This document shows, piece after piece, positions 24,260 to 36,755 of a stretch of DNA of 64,000 nt (positions within the stretch are counted from its first letter, which is position 1; every line of letters begins with the position of its first letter). The notes below the pieces were generated by a model, which was given only the letters and a program-made list of their open reading frames with translations, did not search any database and was not told where the DNA came from. Location of the stretch: positions 28,365,535 to 28,429,534 of the forward strand of contig OZ020520.1 in NCBI GenBank assembly GCA_963971425.1. The letters are read 5' to 3'. Source of the stretch: Bryoerythrophyllum caledonicum. Taxonomy: Eukaryota; Streptophyta; Bryopsida; Pottiales; Pottiaceae. Made by a program: the position numbers and the translations under genes.

Positions 24260-24961
24260 GCTGGTTTGGATGCTTGTGTGCAACAAAAGAAGCCTCTACT
24301 TGCCAAAAGACATGTTCTTGCAAGGTTGAGTTTTGCTCGTAAATACAAAAATTGGACCGTTGATGATTGGAGACGAGTTATTTTCAGTGATGAGACAAAG
24401 ATTAACCTAATTAACTCAGATGGTAGGTCTTGGTGTTGAGAGAAGGAGAACGACCTGGACCTAAACATGTTAGTCAAACTGTCAAACATAGTTCAATCAT
24501 GATTTGGGGTTGTATGATTGCTTTTGGGTTGGGTGCTTGGTATCAAATTGAAGGTAGAATGGAGCAACACTTATACAAAAAAACAATTAGAAACCTACTT
24601 ACAAAGTACCATACAGAATTACAACTTAGATCCTACTAAGGTGGTATTTCAACATGATAATGATCCCAACCATACGGCAGAGAGTGTTCAGTTTTGGCTC
24701 TCTTCACAACCATTTCAGCTCCTTCGATGGCCAACTCAATCTCCAGATTTGAATCCAATGGAACATTTTTGGGCCCTTCTCAAACAACGTTTAAGCCAAG
24801 TCACTCCAAGGCCAAGAAGTGTTCAAGAATTGTGTGAGAATGTTGTAATATTTACCCTAGTTTTGATGCAGAAGATTGTGAGAAACTATACAAAAGTATG
24901 CCAAGAAGGATTTGAGCTATTTTGGAAGCAAAAGGTTATTGGACTAAATATTGAAGTTTGA
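24260..24961 (+). pseudogene. Tc1-like transposase (DD34E), broken
   Basis: Cut-and-paste transposase of the Tc1/mariner superfamily, catalytic half only. Frame 1 (to 24438) gives LARLSFARKYKNW and DWRRVIFSDETKIN (first Asp). A frame change gives KHSSIMIWGCM. A third frame (24518-24961) gives VVFQHDNDPNHTA (second Asp) and WPTQSPDLNPMEHFW (Glu). Counting gives 34 residues between the second Asp and the Glu, the Tc1 signature, not the DD39D of typical plant mariners. The N-terminal DNA-binding part is not visible upstream. Two frameshifts make it non-functional. TIRs were not found. Confidence 0.9.
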
Positions 24962-26035
24962 AGATTTTCTTTGAACAATATTGAGTACAAGACATAGTTG
25001 TTGATTTGACTTTGTAGAAGGATGTTTAGTTATCAATTTGATGTGCAACTTTGCACATGTGTACAAGATTGTGTGTATTGTTCCATGTAACTTTCAGATT
25101 TATAAAGCAATCATTGAAATTTCTGCAATTGCTCTTGAAAGTTGGCACTTTAGATTTTGTACTCGGTTTTGTTTGTCACTGTATATTGGATCATGTTAGA
25201 CATTATATTAAGTTACATAATGAGCAATTACACTTTCTTGTCTTGATAGAATCAATTTTTTTACACCACCTTGGTAGTAAAAATGTCCTCGTGGTAAAAA
25301 TGCCTTAGTAGAGAATATACCCTAGTAGTGAAGATATCCTTGCAGTGAAAACGTCATTGTCATGGCAAATACCCTCGTACTCAAAATGCCCTTGTAGAGA
25401 AAATGCCCTCATGGCAAGAATGCCTTTTTATCAAAAATGCCTACATGGTAAAATTGCCCATGTGACAAAAATGGCCTTATACTAAAAATGCCCTCATAGA
25501 AAAAAGGCCCTAGGAGTTTTTACCAATATACGGTAACTTTAAACACTATAATCTATTCCATCAACCGTTGGATGTTGTGCAAAATTTCCCTAAAGTTCAG
25601 GTCATGGGTTAAGTTCAATTTTGTAAGGTTAGATATCAAAATTAAGCATTGTATTTCCATCAAATCCGGTGCAAAGAAAAAAATCAGCAGAAATCTTGGT
25701 TTTCCCAGAAACATCCCTGGGCGGTAAAGGGTTAAAATTCCCTCACCGTGAAAATTCTCTTGTTGTGAAGATACCCTCATCGTGAAAGTGATACTGTGGT
25801 GAGAATATCCTAGAAGTGAAAATGCCCTCATAGTCAAATGCCCTCTTAGTGATTGTACTCTTGTAGTCAAAAGAACCTCATTGTATTAATGCCCATGTTG
25901 TAAAAATGCCCTTGCGGTAGAAATGCCCTCCTAGTATACTTGGCCTCCTTGTAAAAATGCCAGCATTGTGCAAATTCCCTCATAATAAAAACACCCTTGT
26001 GGTGAATGTAACCTTGTGCTAATAATACTCAGGTA

Positions 26036-26652
26036 CACCGTTCCCTGAATATAGTGTAGACTAGACTATTTGAAATTTCCTACAGTAATTTCATTAAACG
26101 CAAATTAAAGTGGTCCACTTCAATTTTCCATCCACATCAAATCATGTCCATTAGAAATAGTGTGGCTTGTTTCAAAATAAAACACACGGGAATTGATGTG
26201 GATAAGTTTTTACAAGTTGTACTCAAAACCAAAATTATAATATAATAACATAATAATAACATAATAACATAATAATATAATAATATAATAATATAATAAC
26301 ATAATAAAATAATATAACATAATAATATAATAACATAATAAAATATAATAACATAATAATATTATTTTATAACATAAGAATATTAATAGAATATTATAAT
26401 ATAATATAACATAATATAATATTAATATAATAATAATACATAAAAATATAATAATAACATAATAATAACATATATTATAATATTAATACTATATATAATA
26501 ATAACATATATAATAATAACATATTACTACTATATTAATAACCGAAATTGATGTGGTCCACATCAATTTTCATCCAAAACTAGAATTGATGTGGTCCACC
26601 TCAATTTTCATCCACATTACCTATACCTCTACACTATATTCAGTGAACGGTG
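26036..26652. mobile_element. TA-flanked MITE with AT-rich core, 617 bp
   Basis: A terminal inverted repeat CACCGTTCCCTGAATATAGT (one mismatch, about 25 bp) lies at both ends. TA dinucleotides flank it at 26034-26035 and 26653-26654, as in mariner/Stowaway-type MITEs. Inner repeats of GATGTGGTCCAC occur on both sides of the AT core. There is no coding capacity. Confidence 0.85.
26230..26545. repeat. (TAATAATAACA)n AT-rich microsatellite
   Basis: About 315 bp of ATAATA/ATAACA units forming the core of the MITE. Confidence 0.9.
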
Positions 26653-27130
26653 TAGTGAAAATTCTCACATGGTAAAAATGACCTTAAAGTGAGTATGTCC
26701 TCATAGTCAAAATGCCCTTACAATGAATATGCCCTCATAGTCAAAATGCCTTTACAGTGAATATGCCCTCCTAATCAAAATGTCCTTTCGTCGTAATGCC
26801 ATCATTGTGAAAATGCCTTTGTGGTAGAAATTGTCCTTGTGGAAAAAATGCCCCCGTGATGAAAGTGCCCTTATATTATAAATGCCCTCATCATGAAAAC
26901 ATTTTTGTAGTAAAAATGCCCTTGTATTGAAAATGCCCTCCAAGTCAAAATACCCCTGTAGTCTAAATGTTGTCCTAGGGGATATGCCCTAATAGTAGGC
27001 ATTTTTTTGTAGTTATGTTGCCCTTGTAGTCTAAATGCCCTCAAAATTATAGTGCTCTCATATTAAAAATGCCAAACTGAACAAAATGCCATGGTAGTAG
27101 GAATGCCTTTATAGTTAATGTGTTGTCATA

Positions 27131-27421
27131 AGGTAGGTGGCTCTTAAACCGACCTGTTTCTTAAACCGTCCTCTAACTCAGAGGTACATTTTGCTTTGTT
27201 CAATGTACCTGTAGTGTACATTTCAAGAGGGGCACGGTTCTAGAAACAACTTCAAAAAAAATGTAACTAATTCCACGAAGGTCCAAAAAATATGAAACGA
27301 CTTGGATCAGATGCCAATTACATTTCTCTTCCTATGAAAATTTACTGAAAATTGTTCTGAGGAGTTGCTTCTCCAAAAAGCAAATCAGCTCTTAAAGGGT
27401 CGATTTAAGAGCCACCTACCT
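27131..27421. mobile_element. TA-flanked MITE, 291 bp, at the array's symmetry centre
   Basis: An inverted repeat AGGTAGGTGGCTCTTAAA, about 24 bp with one mismatch, is at both ends, with TA on each side (27129-27130 and 27422-27423). Inner inverted CTTAAA motifs are present. It sits exactly where the neighbouring 17-bp array reverses orientation. Confidence 0.85.
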
Positions 27422-27423
27422 TA

Positions 27424-28600
27424 GTAGAAATGTGCACTCAAAGGGCATTTCCACTAGGAAAGCATTTTGACTACAAGGTTATTTTTTTACTATAATGGCA
27501 TTTTCATTATGAAGGCAATTCTACTACTAGGGCATTCTGCTTACTTTGGCATTTTCACTAGAAGAGCATTTTGACTATGAGAGCATTTCTTTAACAAGGG
27601 CATTTTGGCTACTTCGGCTTTTCTCTAGAAGGACATTTTCAGTACAAAGGCATTTCAACTACAATGACATTTTGAGTGCAACGGCATTTTTACCCAATAT
27701 GCACTTTAACTTCAAGGGCTTTTTCACTCACTGGGTATTTTCAATCTTAGGTCATTTTTACTACAAGGGCATTTTCACTCCCATGACATTTTTGCTCCGA
27801 AGGAATTTTGATTATGAGGGCATTTTCACTCTCAAGGGCATTTTCACCATGAGCTTTTTTTTTACTATGCATGCATTATCAAAACAACTTGACCATGTTC
27901 ACTATGAAGAAATATCTACAAGGAAGGCATGTTGACTAAGAAAGCATTTTGATTACAAGGGCATTTTTATTACAATGGGATTTCGACTACGATGGTATTT
28001 CCACTACTAGGGCATTTTAACAACAAGGGCATTTTGACTATGAGGAAATTTTTATTCCAAAGGTATTTTTCATACAAGGACATTCTACTATAAGGACATC
28101 TTTACAATAAAGGCATTTCTACTACCAAGGAATTTTATTATCTCTTTGGCATTTTTACTAAAAGGATATTTTCACTAGAAGGGTATTTTGACTTCAAGGG
28201 AAATTTGGCTAAAAGGCATTTTGACTCAAACGCACTTTCACTACAAGGGCACTTCTACTTCTAAGGCATAATACTATAAGGGCATTTTGACAAAATAAGG
28301 GTACTTTAACCCATTGGGCATTTTTTTCCATTTACTAGGATATTTTCACCTCGACGCCACTTTCACCATGAGGATTTCATGACTAAAGGATTTTTACAAC
28401 CAAGGTATTTTAATTGCCGAGGCCTTTTTCTACGAGGGCATTTTCACTACAAGGTCAATTTTTTTTCACATGGGCATTTTTACCTCTAGGGTATTTCCAA
28501 CAAGAAGTAATTTTCTACCATGAGGCCAGTTTCACTACAAGGGCATTTTTAGTAGAAATACATCTTCACCTTGAGGGTTTTTTCTTTACTAGGGTGTGAG
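27424..28600. repeat. Degenerate ~17-bp array, reverse arm
   Basis: The same unit as in 25255-27128 but reverse-complemented (GGGCATTTTCACTACAA and variants), roughly 70 units. ORFs rich in Phe/Thr/Arg here only reflect the repeat. Confidence 0.85.
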
Positions 28601-30941
28601 CTAAATTAACGTCCCCTTTTTAATAGAAGGGGCCAGGGCTTATAAGTCACAAGGTCCTACAACTAAAGGGTCCGGCCCTTAAATATAGCTGTACATGCCA
28701 ATTCAACCCACACAATGACCTTCTTTGAGGTTGGAGATGATCTTAGGTTAGTTGAGCAATAATAGATCTTATATGAGCTGAGATTGGCTAGTTAGCATAT
28801 ACTCAACCTTAAATGACTTCAATTATCCCTATGTAGTTGACTAAATTTGACCTAACCTATGTTGTCTAAATTAGGTCAGCTGAATATTAGATTAACTTTT
28901 ATTTTCTCAAATAAATGTTTTCAATTCTTTTCCCCTTTGTTTTCATCAATTCCTAGTTAGTGCATAAATCCAATCACTATTGTTGAATCCGATTCAGCCA
29001 TCCTGAACTCTGTTGGTATATTTTTAAGTTTAGTTGGTATTTATTTATTCTATTTATATTTTATGAATTATTATTACTATCTTCTTTTTTTCTATCGGTA
29101 AACTTGAGTTTAATCAGAACTCACGTTCGCAATGGCCTAAAGCTCAAGTTCCCCTAATCTCTGATTAATTCTTAGTTAAGCTCAAGTTCCCCTAATCTCT
29201 GATTAATTCTTGGTTAAGCTCAAGTTCCGCAATGGCCTAATCAACCCAAAATTCAAACGCCATAACTTATGGGTTATAACTCGGAATTAGATGAATTTTT
29301 CGCCTAATTGCTAGAATCTCATAGTGAACATAAGGGGACACACGAAATTCATCTTAGACTCAGTTTAGCCATCACAATCTAGACGATTAGCAGTAGATAA
29401 CCTTAACAACTCAATCATTTAATGTAGTGACACCTCCACCATTCAACATGCAAAACAACAAGTCATAAGTGGAAAAGGCATAACATGATCATTCAGAGAT
29501 TCACAAGTTTTGGTAATTAAGGCCTAACAATGACACTTGATCCTGATGAGTGGTGAAGTCCCATCTCCATGAGATGATTGCTAACATGGTGGTTATCCAC
29601 TCCAAATCTAATTCTCGCAAAAAATAAATATCATGAATATAAGAGCTATCAAGTATAAAAAGAAACAAGAAGAAATAAATATGCAAGGAAAAGCAAAACT
29701 AGATTGAAATCAAAAGATGTTATAAAAACTAATCTAAAGCAATACAATAAATTAATCTACAATTTGCATTGGCAAGACTAAAATATATAATAAATTTTCT
29801 TCCAATTACACTTTAAGGTATATATTTTATTGAATCTATTTCAAAAGCTTTTCAACTTTGCTAGAAACAAGTTTACAAATTTCTTTGACTTGATAAAATC
29901 ATCTTCAAAAATGTTTGAAAAAAAATAGAAATTTGAAAGTTTTAAAAAGTCTATAGAAATACCTATGTTCTAAGATATGCGAAATACGAAGTTAATAATT
30001 ATCTAGTTTTTTTTTTCATTGTGGAATTTATAGTAGTTTTTGCAAAAAATAATCCTAACTATTTAAATACATGGATAATTAAATGGATATTATTGAAGTC
30101 TAAAAATATTATATAATAAAAAGGGTCATTCAATTCAAACTGTGATTAATTAACTCAAAATGTGGAATTTGAACATTTTTATTGTCATTCTCTAAAAATA
30201 ATTTCAAATAGCTTTCGGGAAAAGATACAATAAGAGATTAGTAATTATTGCTAAGATTCATTTTCTTCATAAAATTAACCTTGCTTTAGTTTTTCTAAGT
30301 GGGTTTGATCAACGAGTTGTGATAAGATGTTTAGTACTCTACAGCAACAAAGAAAGGTTTTGACTTTGCTTCAAAACAAAAAATCTCTAACAAATTAAAA
30401 TGAAACGGTAATTATATTAATGCAAATAAAAAATATGATGAGACAAAAGAATTCAAATTAAAAAATTAAATTATTTTAAAATGTTGAAAAATAAAATAAT
30501 TAAAAAAATAAAATTATTACTCTCTATTTGATTTTTGTATTAATAAAGTAATTAGTAAATTTCTAATTTATTTTAATTTAGTTTATAAAAGATTAATAAT
30601 CTTCAAAATAAATTAATTTTTAAAAAAAACTATTTTATAAACTTGATTTATTAATAAGTAATTTAAATAAGTTTTTTTAGAGTAATGAAAGTTTTTAATG
30701 CTCACTATAATTAACTATTACGTTTTTTATTTAGCTATAATACACATTATCTTATATTATTTTTAATAAATTATAACTTAGTTAGACAACCATTAACAGA
30801 AATCTTGAGGATAAATCAAAGTTTATCTTTATACTTCAATAGTTACTTGTGAGATTAATAATATAATTTCATTTAGCTTCTAACAAAATTTTGCTTTAGT
30901 TAGACCAAAGAAGACTAATCGATTATGAACTAGAATTATAT
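28601..30941. other. AT-rich intergenic region
   Basis: No gene recognised. A 45-bp tandem duplication (unit containing AAGCTCAAGTTCCCCTAATC) lies at about 29133-29225. Confidence 0.4.
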
Positions 30942-31518
30942 ACTATATATAATAGGCGACAGTCTGTTTGTTCGCCGCTCCCGGTCACGTGACCTTTGGA
31001 TTTGCCATTTGAATCAAATGTGCCCTTTGAATTGAATGTGAACTTTGAAAGAATCCTCCATATGTGCCCTTTGGAGGAATCCTTTATAGTGCCCTTTGGA
31101 GGAATCCTCCATATGTGCCCTTTGGAGGAATCCTTTATAGTGCCCTTTTATTCAAATTTGTCTTATTGAGTTTTAAAATTGTATTATGTATCAAAAATAG
31201 AAAAATAAAACCATAATTTCCAACATATTGAAACTATACAATATACTACCTCGGCTACATAAAATAAATGATAGTTACCTAAAGACAATAACACGTATAT
31301 GAAATAAATATTGGGTATTTAAAGTGAATAATAGATATATATAGTACATAATGCGTATATAATGGGTAAATTTGATTTTTGCATTTACATACGTTTATTT
31401 AACTTGGGATTGCCCCGGCCAGTTGATGACAATGGGGGATAAAATATAAAACATACAAACGTATATTTAACACACCATCCTCCGCTCTCCCCGTCGGGAC
31501 GACGGGTATCAACCCTAG
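30942..31518 (+). mobile_element. Non-autonomous Helitron-like element, copy 2
   Basis: The 3' end is a perfect 7-bp hairpin (CCCGTCG, loop GGA, CGACGGG), then eight bases, then CTAG followed by T. The 5' zone (CTATATATAATAGGCG...CCGCTCCCGGTCACGTGA) matches copy 1 at 10373. Inside, a 51-bp unit containing TGCCCTTTGGAGGAATCC is duplicated (about 31045-31150). No Rep/helicase gene. Confidence 0.75.
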
Positions 31519-31519
31519 T

Positions 31520-32654
31520 ATACTAAAATTAAGTACAAATATAAGGCAAAAATTTCAAAATTCTAAAATATGTGAATGTACATAAGCTTATTTAATAGAA
31601 ATTGGAGTCTTAATATATATATATGTCTCTCTCACATTAATCCAATTATTTCTTCAATTGTTTTGTTTAAATACAAGACTGCAACTTCCATGATTTGTGT
31701 TGTTTACAAGGTATTGAGATGAGGGCTACGGCTCCAATGAAAATGTGTTATGATAGGTAGTCGTTTTTTTGCAGTTGTCACCTGCTTCTTGCTATTATTG
31801 TCAATATGCCCAATTATTGAACCAAACCCTGTTTAATGTGTTGTTTTGCTACAAAATCCAGTTGCAACAATAATTATAGCCACTATTGCTTGTATTTCTA
31901 ATTATCAAACTATAATATTGACATCCAATAAGAAAATTTTAGGATATTCTTAAAAGCATTTTAATATATATTTCAAAAGATTTTTGAAGGATTTACAAAA
32001 ATTTCCAAAAAGATATTAAATAGCTTTAGATGCTTCAAGACGGTTCTACTCAATTCATAAAATTGTAGAAGATATTTAGAAAGCTATTTTAAAATTATTT
32101 AAGGTTGCCTCACTTCTATGCTATGTAAATATTTTTAGAAGAGTTAGTAACATTTAATATATAGAAAGGTAAAGCAAATAGAATCCATAGTCTCACTAAT
32201 GCATTTTTTAAAGCTCTACTACATCTTTCTTAGTTTTATTTATCTATTCATTTGATTAACCAAATTTTTATTGAAGAATATTTAAAAATTCTTTATGATT
32301 AGATATTTTATTTTATTTTTCATTAAATATTATTGTATTATAGGTTATTCTATAAATTATCAGAAGAAATTAAAATGGTTGTAATTATAGTTATATATTT
32401 AAAATAAAAACTTATCTAATTATAAGTTTAAGAATAATATATAGCAATTTTTTATTTTTTATTTTTTGGCCTAATTCTCTTTAGCAGATTTATATTTTAT
32501 GCTAGATGTTTTCTTAAGGACTATTTAATAACTCTTCAAATTCAAGTCTTAATCATGATAGCATTTAAGAATTTGAATCAATTGAGCAATTGTAATATGA
32601 TAATCAAAAGTTCTTTTATTTGTCATTTTTTTCTATTTTATTATTAACTTCTAA

Positions 32655-32709
<55 letters not shown>

Positions 32710-33968
32710 ATGCAATAACATCAAAAGATTCATATAATAGAGCTAAATTTATTTTAAAAAAGATTAAAAGCTTAATACATAGAAAGAGAAATATATTTAC
32801 CTTTATTTATAAATAAGTCAAAAGATAAATATTCTTTTTAAATTAAAAAATTAAAAAAGAAAACATGATTTGATGGATTAAGGTGCATTTAACCAAGGAA
32901 ATAAAAGAAAGAATAAGTAGAGGCTCTGAGGAAAGGAGTGATTCAAGCAATCAAAGGTGAAAAGACAAAGGTAGTTATATTATACAAGTTCAGCAAGAAT
33001 TTTTGTCTATAAAAGGAATGAGGAGATAAAGTTGAATATAAAATTTGCAATTAAACAATACATGTAGTATGTATTAATTTATAGAATCTAAACTGAAGTT
33101 ATAAGATAGATATTGGGCATCTAAGTTGTACAGATTCAAAACTAGGGCAATGAAGATACTAAAATTTGGCACCTTGGTTTTTAACAACAAACATTTGCAA
33201 TTTGAAGATGCAATTTTATATATTTTTATTTTAGTTAAAATAATAAGATAGTGTCTAAATTTTAGAATAATAAAACCTTTCAAAGAGGATTTATGAAGGA
33301 AATCATGACTAGAATTTTGATATATGAAAAATAAATGGAGGTAAAATTATGGATTTGAGAATTTGAATATAAGTAATATTTTTTAAAAAAATTGAGAAAT
33401 TAATAATTACTTATATACTGTAGTAATTTTAGTGTAAAATTTTTCATATGTCTTGTTAGAAAGATTAAATATTTGAAAAAACATTTATAGGTCTAATTTA
33501 TATTATTCAAGGAGCTACAAAGCATTAAATGGTAAGGAATCTAGAAGCAAAGATAATCAAATGGTTAAGTTTTGGGGATTTAGAACTCAAAGGATGCTAT
33601 GGATTATGATATAGATTTGGATATCTGTTTTATATATATGCAAATTTTTGAACGATAGACATACGAAATAAAGAGCTTAAGATCATTGAAGAATATTGGA
33701 GCTATGGTAGCCAAGTAACCGATCCTAAGAGACTTGAATCTTAATGAATAATATAATAACTAATATAAAATTTGAAAGATGATTGCATCAACTATTTTGT
33801 ATCAAATTTTTTAACTTATAAAATATATGTTTTAAACTTAGAAGTTGTATAATTTTTTAATGAAATTCAAAGTGGTAAAAAAAAAATAAAAGAATACTTA
33901 CAGCTTAATTAATAAAATAAGATAAGCACAAATACAACAAATCTATATTGAGGAAAAAAATATTGTAT
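31520..33968. other. AT-rich intergenic region
   Basis: Strongly AT-rich, no gene. All ORFs are short and compositionally trivial. It may be decayed retroelement sequence. Confidence 0.4.
32657..32710. repeat. (CT)n(AT)n compound microsatellite
   Basis: About 15 CT units directly followed by about 11 AT units. Confidence 0.93.
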
Positions 33969-34340
33969 TTATAGGCAAGACCATAATCTCTTATTATAAA
34001 AGAATTTAGGATGAAGGACGATCCTTTTGGATGAACGTGTCGGATGATAAACACGTCGATGGATGAACGCTCCGATTAGGGTTTGAAAACAGGAATTGGC
34101 GGAGTCGCAGGTGAAGAGCTCGGACAAGCTGAAACATGCTGCGATCTGCTGCAAGGTGGTAGAGGAGACGAGCTCGAAAGACAGCCAGGGTGAGGCTCCA
34201 ACTACACTCGGAGCGTGACAGAGACTCGATTCTTCACAAGTGCATGTCAATTTCGAGGTTGATTGTAGTATCCGAGTTTGCGTTTTCGTGTTTGAAGAGT
34301 TTAGATTGATGGGTTTATTTTTTTGGAGCAGGTTTGCAGC

Positions 34341-35115
34341 AATGAGGACCAGGCGAATCCTCGCAGGAGCATTGCGAGTTGCAGCAAGCGGTTCTCATGA
34401 AGCGATTCCATGCAGTTTGGGTTGTGTTGGATACCAACCTCAGCAGTTGAGGAAGCTTCAGCGAGTGTATCGTTGTGGATCAGCTATGGCTATGGCGGGG
34501 CGGAGCACCAATGGTAGTGTTTTTCTCTCGCTCTTGCCGACGGTCGGCTTTCTGACAGGCGTTGTTGCTCATGTTGTGCAGTGGTTTTAGATTGAGAGGG
34601 CGAGGTGGTTTAGCTCGATGCTGGACGTGGAGGTCACGGGTGAAATTGTGGAGATTCCACTGGCGCAGACGGGCGAAGGAATTGCGGATTGCTAGCTCAT
34701 CCGGTGGTCCGTGAAAGAGGTATTTTTCAACTGGGAGTATGTTGTGAGAGAAGTCACGCGAGTTTTTTGACGTGGAATTCTGGGTTTTGGAGTCTCGCGA
34801 CGTTTTGATGTGCAGGGTGATTTGGTGGAGGAGTTTGCGCCCGTGTGCGAGGTCCAGAGCAACAAAGCTTCCGTGGTGATCAGGAGCCGCTACAAGGGCC
34901 ATGTCTCGCAGATTCGGTTCAATCCGGGGGACATCATAAAGGTTGGCGAGACGTTGCTGGAGTTGATGCTGGAAGGCTCCGCTGCATCTGCAGGGGAGAT
35001 CCATGATCGTCGTTGTCGGTTTCTGGAGCGCGTCGAGGAGGAGGTTTTCTTTTCTCAGGCAAAGGATGTGAGTGAGAAGCAATTGAAAGGGTTTGCGACA
35101 ATGAGTCGCAGGTGA
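34341..35115 (+). pseudogene. Branched-chain 2-oxoacid dehydrogenase E2, N-terminal fragment
   Basis: The parent protein is the mitochondrial lipoyl-bearing acyltransferase core of the BCKDH complex (Val/Leu/Ile breakdown). Seen here: an Arg/Ser-rich start MRTRRILAGALRVAASGSH, typical of a transit peptide; then EIPLAQTGEGIADC with an in-frame TAG where Glu is expected, followed by LIRWSVKE and a GT donor at about 34719; then, after a CAG acceptor at about 34815, GDLVEEFAPVCEVQSNKASV (lipoyl Lys in the NKA motif) and PGDIIKVGETLLEL. The E3-binding and catalytic domains are absent. Retained introns show it copied from genomic DNA, not from mRNA. The stop and truncation make it dead. Confidence 0.85.
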
Positions 35116-35226
35116 AGAGCTTGGAGCAACGCAATTAGGCTTTGCATTTTTTCCATAATCTCTATAAGAGTCTCCGCCCCTGAGTTGATTTCAGATTCCT
35201 CATGACTCGTGTTGCTCATGTGACAG

Positions 35227-35566
35227 ATCAAGGCGCTGCACCTGTACGATTGCCAGCGAGCCAACAACTCCACCTCGGTGTGGGGCCTGGAGGCACACGT
35301 GCGGTTCCTGGACAAGGAGTTCATGGATGTGGCCATGTCCATTGACCCTGCCGAGAAGATGATCCGGAAGGACCAGGGGCGGATTGAGAAGTGGGTGCTG
35401 CCTAAGGCCTTCGACGACGAGGAGAATCCGTACCTGCCCAAGGTAAGTCAAACTCTCTTCTTCCCAAATTGAAAACATCAGGCGGATTCAGGCCTTTCAA
35501 TCTGGGCACTAACCATCATGTTGAATTGTTGTCTTTGCAGCACATTTTGTACCGCCAGAAGGAGTA
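35227..35566 (+). pseudogene. Asparagine synthetase gene fragment (two C-terminal exons)
   Basis: The parent enzyme is glutamine-dependent asparagine synthetase (AsnB type), which uses ATP, Asp and Gln. Exon 35227-35441 follows a CAG acceptor and reads [36 protein letters not shown] and [18 protein letters not shown], ending at GTAAGT. The next exon, after TTTGCAG at 35540, reads HILYRQKE and then TAG. These are consecutive parts of the synthetase domain; the remaining residues and the glutaminase domain are missing. It follows the E2 fragment by about 110 bp on the same strand. Splice sites are preserved, so the capture was of genomic DNA. Confidence 0.9.
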
Positions 35567-35569
35567 GAA

Positions 35570-36037
35570 GTTCGTTATGTAAGTCATCTCAGGCTAGAAG
35601 TTCGTTCCGTAATCGATCCTATGAAGGCGAGTTTCACAACGTGACGATCAGTGTCTCCGTTGCGGCGATGCGCGTCGCTAGCTGCTCCAGCAGCTGGGAG
35701 AGTGACGAAGCTATGCACGCTCTCTTTTTCTGTGGGCCACAAATGCAATACCATACGACAAAACAAAAAGGCTAACAATTTTATGGTAAATTAAAAATCA
35801 TGGTAATTATTATAATGTAATAGTTACAATAACAGTTTTCTAGACTCTAAACTATCATTGCACGTGAACTGACGCTTTTTGGTATGATTCAACTCCATCA
35901 CTGAAAAAAAAACGAACTCCAGCAGCTTCATAGTGATGGATTTCGGGTATGCGTTCCTTCTCGCAGTTTGGGAAAGATAATCCACTACTCTCAATTTTAT
36001 GTTTAGTGTAGGCATGATTTATAAGTTTTTACTCTTG
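35570..36037. other. Spacer left of the large hAT element
   Basis: No gene recognised. It ends at the target duplication of the hAT element. Confidence 0.4.
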
Positions 36038-36054
36038 GTGAATATCAGGGTTGT

Positions 36055-36125
36055 CATACTGGATGGACGTCCGGTACGCCCGTCCGTCCGATTCACCCGT
36101 TCGGTAGAGCTCTCGCCCGTCCGAT
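36055..36125. promoter_or_regulatory. Left subterminal CCGTCC cluster
   Basis: Several CCGTCCGTCCG and CGTCCG(A/G) motifs within 75 bp of the left tip, matched at the right tip (45845-45900) and in the MITE at 22700. They are probably transposase-binding repeats. Confidence 0.6.
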
Positions 36126-36259
36126 ACAGTCAATTGAGGGTTGACATACCCGCTAGGTAAAAAACAGGCGACGTGGCAGCCATGTTGGCACCACATCGCT
36201 GCCATGAAGGACATGGTCATGTTTGAGTAGGAGCGGGGACTAATGTCAAGAGGGAGGTG

Positions 36260-36345
36260 GAGCGGAGACGTCCCCGCCCAACCGGGCAGGGGCGGAGATG
36301 TCCCCGCCCCTGCCCATAAAGGGGCGGGGACGTCTCCGCCCCTTC
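36260..36345. repeat. GACGTC palindrome cluster, left subterminal
   Basis: Three GC-rich palindromes of the form GGGGCGGRGACGTCYCCGCC (one with GATGTC). The same unit recurs in the central promoter (38553-38663) and near the right end (45590-45755). Confidence 0.85.
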
Positions 36346-36755
36346 ATGAGTTAGTTAATAGTGTTTAACTATTAACACTATGTTGGTAAACTAAAATTTA
36401 TGTTTATTGTAGTATACACTAAATGTGAACCCATACACCAATTGCAAATGAGGCACTTAGTGTAGTGACATAACCGGACACTAAATGCCATTTACTACAC
36501 TATGTATCAATTTTTGTAAAAATAATAAATTTATTTCTTTCACTTGTGCACATTTAGTGTATCAATAGTGTATCAATAATTATTTGTGGTTGAACAAATG
36601 CAAATCTCGGACTGAAAATTTAAGATTTGGACGTATCCAATATTGATTAGAATATAACGTATGGCAATTGCCAAGTACACATATTCTTCTACGAAGATGC
36701 CGTATTGCCTATTTAACCACCACATGCGAAACTAATGCAGCTAATTAACAAAAAT

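Larger units (their letters stand above)
25255..27128. repeat. Degenerate ~17-bp array, forward arm
   Basis: Dozens of diverged units of the form AAAATGCCCTCATAGTG, spacing about 15-18 bp, with the GCCCT core best kept. The array is interrupted by an unrelated 25512-25735 segment and by a MITE at 26036-26652. Confidence 0.85.

Noticed and set aside
25512-25735. A transposon inserted in the 17-bp array
   Set aside because: The segment lacks the array motif and has weak TTTTACC/GGTAAA symmetry, but no convincing inverted repeat or target duplication.
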